Source of the DNA: JACQFZ01 sp045810625
GTDB lineage: Bacteria > Pseudomonadota > Gammaproteobacteria > Acidiferrobacterales > Sulfurifustaceae
NCBI GenBank assembly: GCA_045810625.1
Contig: JBJMVQ010000074.1
Span: 1 to 64,000, forward strand
Direction: 5' to 3'
Length of the DNA stretch: 64,000 nucleotides
The translations under genes were made by a program, and so were the position numbers. Of the stretch, positions 57,988-64,000 are shown in pieces (position 1 is the stretch's first letter; each line of letters opens with the position of its first letter). The notes beneath the pieces were generated by a model, which saw only the letters and a program-made list of their open reading frames with translations, did no database searches and was not told the DNA's origin.

Positions 57988-60342
57988 ATGATGAAGGTTC
58001 GCGGATTCGTTCTTCAAAGCAGCTACCGGGTAGTGCCCGAGGCGGATGGGCGGCGCGTTCCCGCCGTGTACGTCTATGGCCGCCTCGAAGATGGCGGCAC
58101 GTTTCTCGTGCGCGATTTTCGCCAACGACCGCATTTCTACATTCGCGCGGTCGACGCCGAGCAGGCCCGAGCATTGGGCGCCCCGGAACCACGGCCGGTC
58201 GACAAACGCACTTTCGACGGCACGCCGGTCTGCCGGATCGAAGTGGAAACGCCGCCGGATGTGCCGGGGCTGCGCGATCGCCTGCAGGGCGCGGGCATCG
58301 ACACCTTCGAAGCCGACGTTCGTTTCGCTGTCCGCTATTTGATCGAGCGCGCGATCAAAGGCGGGTGCGAGATCGAGGGCGAAGCGAAGCCGGGCACCGG
58401 TATCGATCACGTTTTCGACAATCCGACGCTCCGCCCCGCCGACGTTCGCGTCGAACCGCGCGTGTTGTCGTTCGATATCGAGACCGACGCCAAAGGCGAA
58501 CGCCTGCTCGCGATCGCGCTCTACGCGGACGGCGTCGACGAAGTCCTGATCGTCGACGGCGGCAATCGCGCGATGCCCGAACGCGCCGTCGGTTTCCGAG
58601 ATGAACGGGCCGCGCTCGACGCGTTCTGCGATCGCGTCGTGCGATTCGACCCCGACGTGCTGACCGGCTGGAACATCGTCGACTTCGACCTCAACGCACT
58701 GCAACGCATCGCCGCCCGGCTGCGCCACCCGTTCGCGATCGGCCGGGATGACGGCGCGATCCGGATTCGCAAAGCCGAAGGTTACTTCGGCAGCGGTCAA
58801 GCCATCGTACCCGGGCGGCTCGTGCTCGACGGCATCGATCTGCTGCGCGGCGCCTTCGTACGCATGGACGACTATTCGCTCGACGCCGTCGCGCGCGAGG
58901 TCCTTGGTGAAGGCAAGGCCGTTGCCGGCGCCGTGCACGATCGCATGGGCGAAATCTTCCACAACTACGAGCACGATCTCGCTGCGTTCGCGCTTTACGC
59001 CCGCACGGACGCCCGCCTTGCCTACGACATCGTCGGCAAGCTGAACCTGGTACGGCTCGCATTCGCGCGCAGCCAGCTGACCGGCATGACGCCGGATCGC
59101 GTGGCGGCGAGCATCGCATCGTTCGATTTTCTCTATCTCACCGAACTGGCGAAGCGCGGCATCGTGGCGCCGAGCGTGCGCGGCGACGATTCACGCGTGC
59201 ACGCGGCTCAGCACGGCGGCCACGTCCTCGAGCCGGTCACCGGGATGCATCGCAACGTCTGGGTATTCGATTTCAAGAGCCTCTATCCCAGCATCATTCG
59301 TACCTTCAACATCGACCCGCTGGCGTACGTCGACGGCTCTTCCGCCGAGGCTGATCTGATCGAGACCCCCGGCGGCAAATTCCGCCGCGAGCCGGCCATT
59401 CTGCCGCGGATGCTCGACGAGCTGTTTCCGCGCCGGAGCGCCGCGAAGAAGGCCGGCGACGACGTCGCCGCGAACGCGATCAAGATTCTGATGAACTCGT
59501 TCTACGGCGTGCTGGGCACGTCGGCGTGCCGTTTTCACAATCCGGCGCTCGCGAACTCGATCACGCAAACGGGCCGCGATCTACTGCTGTGGTCGAAGCG
59601 CTGGTTCGAAGCGCGCGGCTTTCAAGTCCTCTACGGCGATACCGATAGCCTGTTCGTGCATTCCTCCGCCAACGATCCAAATCAAGCGCGCGCACAAGGC
59701 CCGCAGCTCGCGAGCGAATTGACGCGCGATCTCGCCCGCTATATCAACGAGCGTTGGCGGGTCGAGAGCCGGCTCGAGCTCGAATTCGAGAAACTGTATC
59801 TGAAACTATTTCTGCCGCGCGCACGCCACAGCGTACGCGGCGCGAGTAAGCGCTACGCGGGCCTCCTTCATGGCGCGGATGACAGCAGCGTCGAATTCGT
59901 CGGCATGGAAGTCGTGCGTCGCGACTGGACCGCACTCGCGAAACAGGTCCAACGGGAGTTGTATCAGCGGCTCTTTACCGACCAGTCGGTCGACCAATAT
60001 CTCGCAGATGTCGTCAAGAAAGTCCGGCACGGAGATCTGGACGACGCGTTGGTGTATCGCAAGAATCTGCGCAAGGACACAGAAGATTACACCGCAACGA
60101 CGCCGCCGCACGTGGTCGCGGCGCGCAAGTCGACCCAACCGCTCGGGCGACTGATCAGCTATGTGATGACGACCGCCGGGCCCGAGCCGATCGACAATGT
60201 GCAACACCCGTTGGACCGGGAACACTACGTCGAAAAACAGGTGAAGGCGGTCGCCGAACCGGTCCTGGCGACACTGGGTCTCGATTTCGAACGGGTGATC
60301 GGCGATAACCGGCAGCTCGATCTTTATTCGTTGTTCAACTGA
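57988..60342 (+). CDS. polB: DNA polymerase II (family B)
   Basis: A 784-residue DNA polymerase, almost exactly the length of E. coli Pol II. The 3'-5' exonuclease motifs are SFDIETDAKG (ExoI, ~163), GWNIVDFDLNAL (ExoII) and YARTDARLAYD (ExoIII). Polymerase motifs are DFKSLYPSII (A, ~427), KILMNSFYGVLG (B, ~497) and YGDTDSLFV (C, ~550). All catalytic aspartates are kept. Pol II restarts stalled forks and bypasses lesions; in E. coli it is SOS-induced. I see no clear LexA box upstream. Its end overlaps by 19 bases with a convergent lipoprotein gene. Confidence 0.97.
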   Translation: MMKVRGFVLQSSYRVVPEADGRRVPAVYVYGRLEDGGTFLVRDFRQRPHFYIRAVDAEQARALGAPEPRPVDKRTFDGTPVCRIEVETPPDVPGLRDRLQGAGIDTFEADVRFAVRYLIERAIKGGCEIEGEAKPGTGIDHVFDNPTLRPADVRVEPRVLSFDIETDAKGERLLAIALYADGVDEVLIVDGGNRAMPERAVGFRDERAALDAFCDRVVRFDPDVLTGWNIVDFDLNALQRIAARLRHPFAIGRDDGAIRIRKAEGYFGSGQAIVPGRLVLDGIDLLRGAFVRMDDYSLDAVAREVLGEGKAVAGAVHDRMGEIFHNYEHDLAAFALYARTDARLAYDIVGKLNLVRLAFARSQLTGMTPDRVAASIASFDFLYLTELAKRGIVAPSVRGDDSRVHAAQHGGHVLEPVTGMHRNVWVFDFKSLYPSIIRTFNIDPLAYVDGSSAEADLIETPGGKFRREPAILPRMLDELFPRRSAAKKAGDDVAANAIKILMNSFYGVLGTSACRFHNPALANSITQTGRDLLLWSKRWFEARGFQVLYGDTDSLFVHSSANDPNQARAQGPQLASELTRDLARYINERWRVESRLELEFEKLYLKLFLPRARHSVRGASKRYAGLLHGADDSSVEFVGMEVVRRDWTALAKQVQRELYQRLFTDQSVDQYLADVVKKVRHGDLDDALVYRKNLRKDTEDYTATTPPHVVAARKSTQPLGRLISYVMTTAGPEPIDNVQHPLDREHYVEKQVKAVAEPVLATLGLDFERVIGDNRQLDLYSLFN

Positions 60343-60551
60343 TTCTCTTCCGCCGCTTCCCCGCTGGCGCGTGCACTCTCCCGCATTTGCTCCGCCGCGG
60401 CCCCGATCCGCTGTCGTAGCTGATCCACTGTTTTCTTGCCCTGCTCGACTTCCTGCTTCTTCACGGCCGCCGCAGTCGCCGCTGTTGTCGTGGTGTCCGC
60501 TCCGCAACCCGCACAGAGCGCGACCGTCAACGCCAGTAACGCCTGTCTCAT
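60324..60551 (-). CDS. Small lipoprotein, helical
   Basis: A 75-residue protein: signal MRQALLALTVALCAGCGAD with lipobox CAGC, then an Ala/Thr-rich linker and one helical stretch (VKKQEVEQGKKTVDQLRQRIGAAAEQMRES). ATG 60551 is chosen since it starts the signal peptide and has GGGGTG upstream. The 3' end overlaps the end of polB on the other strand. Function is unknown; it resembles small envelope lipoproteins in general form only. Confidence 0.65.
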   Translation of the reverse strand: MRQALLALTVALCAGCGADTTTTAATAAAVKKQEVEQGKKTVDQLRQRIGAAAEQMRESARASGEAAEENQLNNE

Positions 60552-60776
60552 CGGTTCACCCCCCGCTGTTCGTTCTGACCAAACATGTCGGTGCCGACCG
60601 AAAGGCCCCCGCATCGCGCCCGTGCGACGCCTCGGTCGTAAATGCACCTTACCGCCGCATGGCTATACTTCAGAAAAGAAAAAGGGCGGCCGCAAGTCGC
60701 GCGTGCGTCCTGCTTCCGGCGCTGCATCGCCGGCGCTTACAGCAACAATAGATCAATACCAGGAAAAGGGAGTCGC

Positions 60777-61463
60777 ATGTCGCCGGACCTCGTCAACGGG
60801 CTGGTTTATCTCGTGGTATTTCTGTTCTCCGTGACGCTTCACGAAGCGGCGCACGCCTGGGCCGCGAAGCTTGGCGGCGACCTCACGGCCTATCACGGCG
60901 GTCAGGTGTCGCTCGATCCGATCCCACACATCAAACGGGAACCGATCGGCATGCTGGTTCTCCCGCTGGTATCGGTCATCGCCTCCGGGTGGCCGCTCGG
61001 CTTCGCGAGCGCCCCCTACGATCCCATTTGGGCGCGGGAGTATCCGAAACGCGCCGCCCTGATGGCGCTCGCCGGTCCGGCGGCAAATCTGCTCGTCGTC
61101 TTGATCGCCGCGGGGCTGTTGCGTCTCGGGCTTGCTACCGTGTTTCACCCTCCCCACGCGATTCGATTCGGTCAACTCGCACTCGCGGAAGAAAACAGCA
61201 TCTGGGCCGGTGCGGCGTTTTTGCTGAGTGTGCTGTTCTCCATGAATTTACTGCTCGCCATATTCAACATGCTCCCCTTGCCACCGCTCGACGGCAGCGG
61301 CGCGTTACCGCTCCTGCTCGATGACAAAACGACCGACGTCTACCTCGATTTCATGTGGAGCAACCCTACTATCGGTTGGGTAGGTTTGTTCATCGCGTGG
61401 CAAATCTTTGGCGGGCTGTTTCGACCGATCTTTCAAATCGCGGCCGGGCTTCTTTACTTCTAA
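60777..61463 (+). CDS. Site-2 protease family (M50) membrane metalloprotease
   Basis: A 228-residue inner-membrane protein. The zinc site is HEAAH in VTLHEAAHAWAAKLGG (about residues 22-26), with the third ligand in the NMLPLPPLDGSG motif near residue 170, both standard for the short M50 rhomboid-independent group (Bacillus YwhC-like). Five or six membrane segments are visible. ATG 60777 gives MSPDLVNGLVYLVVFLFSVTLHE, the usual start. It cleaves membrane proteins within the bilayer; the substrate is unknown. Confidence 0.92.
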   Translation: MSPDLVNGLVYLVVFLFSVTLHEAAHAWAAKLGGDLTAYHGGQVSLDPIPHIKREPIGMLVLPLVSVIASGWPLGFASAPYDPIWAREYPKRAALMALAGPAANLLVVLIAAGLLRLGLATVFHPPHAIRFGQLALAEENSIWAGAAFLLSVLFSMNLLLAIFNMLPLPPLDGSGALPLLLDDKTTDVYLDFMWSNPTIGWVGLFIAWQIFGGLFRPIFQIAAGLLYF

Positions 61464-61690
61464 CAACGCTACACGTCGTCGCCGCCCGGCCCAAACTCGC
61501 ATTTCCAGCTGCTGTCTGCTCCGTTGACCGGATGCCGTGTTGGACGCGAACAAGCGATCGCGCGCGTACGGTCCTGTTAGTACCAACCCGTCTTGTGCGC
61601 GCGCGGGTTGCTCCTCCATAGTCGCTCCTACTGAATCTTCCTCTCCTTGGCAAAGACCGGGTTGCGCAATTGGCAGCGATACGCGCTCGA

Positions 61691-63229
61691 ATGCTTCAGA
61701 AAGCAGTCCTAACGGCTTTCGCGGTCGTGGTCACTGCCGCTGCCGTCACGGCATCTTTTCCTATTGATGTCGCGCCGCGCACAACCGATCGAATCGGGCC
61801 TTACCTGCGCAATCCGCGGTACTGGCAGTATAAGGGTCAACCCGTGGTGCTCCTGGGCGGTTCGAAAGATTACAACCTGTTCCAGATCCCGGATCTCGAG
61901 GAACACCTGAGGCTGCTTGCGGCCGCGGGCGGCAACTACATTCGCAACAGCATGAGCGGGCGCGACCCCGGCGACGTCCAGCCGTACGCCCGGGCACGGG
62001 ACGGGCACTACGACCTGGAGGTATGGAACGACGAGTACTGGCGCCGCTTCGACGAATTGCTGTGGTTAACCTATGAGATGGACATCATCGTGCAGATCGA
62101 GGTGTGGGACCGCTTCGATTTCTCGCGCGATCAATGGAAAACCACGCCGTTCAATCCGGAGAACAATATCAACTACACGTACGAGCAGTCGGGTTTCGCG
62201 GAAAGCTACTCGGACCACCCCGGAGAAAATCAGCAGCCATTCTTCTACACGACGCCCCGACAGCGGAACAACACCGTCGTGCTGCGACATCAGCAGCGCT
62301 TCGTCGATGAAATGCTGCGCCACTCGTTGCCATATCCCAACGTGCTCTATTGCATCGACAATGAAACCTCGGGGGATGAAGCATGGTCGGCCTACTGGGC
62401 CGACTACATCCACTCGCGTGCGCGGGCGGCCGGGGTGACGGTGCATGTCACCGAGATGTGGGACGACTGGGACGTGCGCGCAGCGCAGCATCGACGCACG
62501 TTCGATTACCCGACACGCTACGATTTTGTCGACGTTTCTCAGAACAACCACCAGCGCGGCGAGAAACACTGGCGAGACTTCCAATGGGCCCGGCAGTATC
62601 TCGACACTTACCCACGCCCAATGAACGCCGTGAAAATATACGGCGCCGATGGGGGCGCGACGCCGCCGCCGAATCAGCCGTGGTGGCGCGGCTGGCGCCG
62701 GCGGATCGGCATTAAGCCGACGACCGACACATCCACCGACTACGGCGACACGCAGGAGGGAACGGCGCGCTGGTGGCGACACTTGATCGGCGGCGGCGCC
62801 GCAATGCGTTTTCACCGACCGCCGGCCGGGATCGGCCTGAACACCGTCGCGCAACAGCACATCCGCAGCGCACGAATGTTCTTGCAGGAGTTCGATATCG
62901 TCCGTGCAACACCCGACACCGAGCATACGCTGCTGGCCGATCGCCATGCCGACGAGGCTTACGTCACGCGCATCGACGGCGAAGCGTACGCGGTCTACTT
63001 CCCGAACGCAGGAGACGTGCGATTGTCCGTCGAACGTGCACAAGCCTATTCCGTCACGTGGCTCGATATCCTCGCGAGCCGATGGGGCGACGCGTCGTTC
63101 GTGGACAACCAACGCTCGCTTCGACTGAAAACGCCGGGAAGCGGTCAGTGGCTCGCGCTGGTAAAGAAAAATCGCGCCGCGGAGAACGATCGGGACGTGC
63201 GGGAGGTTACATCTTTCCGACGACGTTGA
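61691..63229 (+). CDS. Putative secreted glycoside hydrolase, (beta/alpha)8-type
   Basis: A 512-residue protein with a signal peptide (VLTAFAVVVTAAAVTASF) then IGPYLRNPRYWQYKGQPVVLLGGSKDYNLF, LRLLAAAGGNYIRNSMSGRD and LWLTYEMDIIVQIEVWDRFDF, as in clan-A-like glycosidases. NVLYCIDNETSGDEAWS (Asn-Glu) and VHVTEMWDDWD (Glu) are possible acid/base and nucleophile sites. The C-terminal ~90 residues (YAVYFPNAGDVRLSV, VTWLDILASRWGD, LKTPGSGQWLALVKK) look like the beta-sandwich seen at the end of such proteins. The substrate is unknown. Its end overlaps the next convergent gene by 23 bases. Confidence 0.75.
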   Translation: MLQKAVLTAFAVVVTAAAVTASFPIDVAPRTTDRIGPYLRNPRYWQYKGQPVVLLGGSKDYNLFQIPDLEEHLRLLAAAGGNYIRNSMSGRDPGDVQPYARARDGHYDLEVWNDEYWRRFDELLWLTYEMDIIVQIEVWDRFDFSRDQWKTTPFNPENNINYTYEQSGFAESYSDHPGENQQPFFYTTPRQRNNTVVLRHQQRFVDEMLRHSLPYPNVLYCIDNETSGDEAWSAYWADYIHSRARAAGVTVHVTEMWDDWDVRAAQHRRTFDYPTRYDFVDVSQNNHQRGEKHWRDFQWARQYLDTYPRPMNAVKIYGADGGATPPPNQPWWRGWRRRIGIKPTTDTSTDYGDTQEGTARWWRHLIGGGAAMRFHRPPAGIGLNTVAQQHIRSARMFLQEFDIVRATPDTEHTLLADRHADEAYVTRIDGEAYAVYFPNAGDVRLSVERAQAYSVTWLDILASRWGDASFVDNQRSLRLKTPGSGQWLALVKKNRAAENDRDVREVTSFRRR

Positions 63230-64000
63230 TGAACACGCCGCGGCTCGTGTAGCTCTGGTCGGTAAGGTTGTCGGAGAAGTCGGTAAAGTTGTAGCCGACA
63301 CCCACTTTGATGTTGTTCCCCATGTGCCAGTACAACGCGAGCAGCGAACCGCTGCGTTGATCGTTTGCGTCCGGCAGGTCGAGCAGACGCAGCTCGATCA
63401 TCGCGTCCCAGCGGCGGATGAACTCGTAATCGGCGCGCACGATATAGAGTTGCGCGCGGCTGTCGAAGAATTCCCGCGTCACGCGGTCCGGCGCCACCTG
63501 TCCCAAGCGGTAGGCATACTTGCCGCCGATCGACCAGCGCTGCGTGAGGTCGTAGGTCGTGTCGAGCGAGAAGATGTGGCTCTTCTGGATCATATCCACC
63601 GGCACGTTCGTCACGCTCACCTGGTCCGCGGTCGGCACATTGTAGAAATAGGTGTACTTGAAGAGCGTGTTCAGGCGATCGTTCGTCACCGGCCGGTAGC
63701 CGTAGCCGAGAACCGCCTCGGTGTAGTTGCCGTCGAAGAACGTGCCGAGCGAGCTCTTGCTGTCGGCGTGATTCAGCTTGCCGATGATCCGCCACTCCGG
63801 GCTCACCTGATACTTCAAACTGTTCTTGATCAGCCACGTCGTACGTTCCGAGAAGGTCGTATCCAGCGCTTGCGTCTCGTCGACGCGATATTCGAGCGCG
63901 CTCGCAATCTTGATGCTGTCGAAGCCGTAACCGACCTGGACCGCCATGCCGCTGCGCTTGGTCTCCGCTCCGGTCGTGTTGTCGCGCAGTGTGCCGAAGT
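63207..64000 (-). CDS. C-terminal outer-membrane beta-barrel domain (partial, runs off the window)
   Basis: At least 264 residues; the frame stays open to the window edge and on inward reading begins FGTLRDNTTGAETKRSG. Repeated strand patterns (SIKIASALEYRVDETQ, WLIKNSLKYQVSPEWRIIGKLNHADSKS, AVLGYGYRPVTNDRLNTLFKYTYFYNV, RWSIGGKYAYRLGQV, IKVGVGYNFTDFSDNLTDQSYTSRGVFINVVGKM) describe an outer-membrane barrel. I recall similar ends on very large betaproteobacterial surface proteins, so the full gene may be long. An ATG at 63947 is internal, not the true start. Confidence 0.8.
   Translation of the reverse strand, partial: FGTLRDNTTGAETKRSGMAVQVGYGFDSIKIASALEYRVDETQALDTTFSERTTWLIKNSLKYQVSPEWRIIGKLNHADSKSSLGTFFDGNYTEAVLGYGYRPVTNDRLNTLFKYTYFYNVPTADQVSVTNVPVDMIQKSHIFSLDTTYDLTQRWSIGGKYAYRLGQVAPDRVTREFFDSRAQLYIVRADYEFIRRWDAMIELRLLDLPDANDQRSGSLLALYWHMGNNIKVGVGYNFTDFSDNLTDQSYTSRGVFINVVGKM

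Overview
The window is 64 kb of GC-rich chromosomal DNA with no rRNA, tRNA, insertion sequence or CRISPR array that I can see. The gene set points to a betaproteobacterium, probably Burkholderiales or a relative: a box-type aerobic benzoyl-CoA pathway under a BoxR/BzdR regulator, a Bug/TctC-type solute receptor, a PA2779-family protein, a DNA polymerase II and exported cytochromes. This placement is inference from gene content, not from a marker gene.

Left part (1-28 kb): the first 1.2 kb is a tandemly duplicated, hairpin-rich repeat unit. It is followed on the minus strand by ETF-ubiquinone oxidoreductase, etfB and etfA, and by a divergent FMN reductase. From 5.5 to 18 kb, reading leftward from 18 kb, come boxR, boxC, boxB, boxA, an oxalate/formate-family MFS transporter and a two-gene NAD-type formate dehydrogenase. 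Divergent from boxR are benzoate-CoA ligase and a complete branched-chain-amino-acid-type ABC transporter (binding protein, two permeases, two ATPases) plus an alpha/beta hydrolase. Together they form a benzoate module: uptake, CoA activation, epoxidation (BoxAB), and ring cleavage by BoxC, which releases formate. The formate dehydrogenase and OFA transporter would dispose of that formate. The aldehyde dehydrogenase BoxD is not in the window. ETF and ETF-QO could take electrons from later beta-oxidation steps.

Middle (25.8-45.5 kb): a mixed set of mostly single genes. They are a second ABC binding protein, an MBL-fold hydrolase, a SleB-type cell-wall hydrolase, a RibD-like reductase, a beta-alanine:pyruvate-type aminotransferase, an AI-2E-family permease, an MBL remnant, a PA2779 protein, a homoserine-dehydrogenase-like/SAF oxidoreductase, a large secreted esterase, a PhyH dioxygenase, an orphan PAS histidine kinase, an MFS transporter, a two-FHA-domain protein, a Bug receptor and a fumarylacetoacetase-family hydrolase.

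Right part (45.9-64 kb): a DUF1330 protein, a sorbosone-dehydrogenase-like lipoprotein, a PLP transsulfuration-type enzyme, a di-haem cytochrome c peroxidase-like protein, a sialidase-like beta-propeller lipoprotein, a DOMON-like protein coupled to a NamZ-type muramidase, a transmembrane Ser/Thr kinase, an outer-membrane barrel, DNA polymerase II, an M50 protease, a putative glycoside hydrolase, and the C-terminal barrel of an outer-membrane protein that runs off the window.

A family of short elements with AACCGCAGAGGACGCAGAGGAA-like arms, usually in inverted pairs, is scattered through the intergenic gaps: 8.4, 8.55, 13.7-13.9, 23.8-24.3, 43.4, 45.6 and 57.7 kb.
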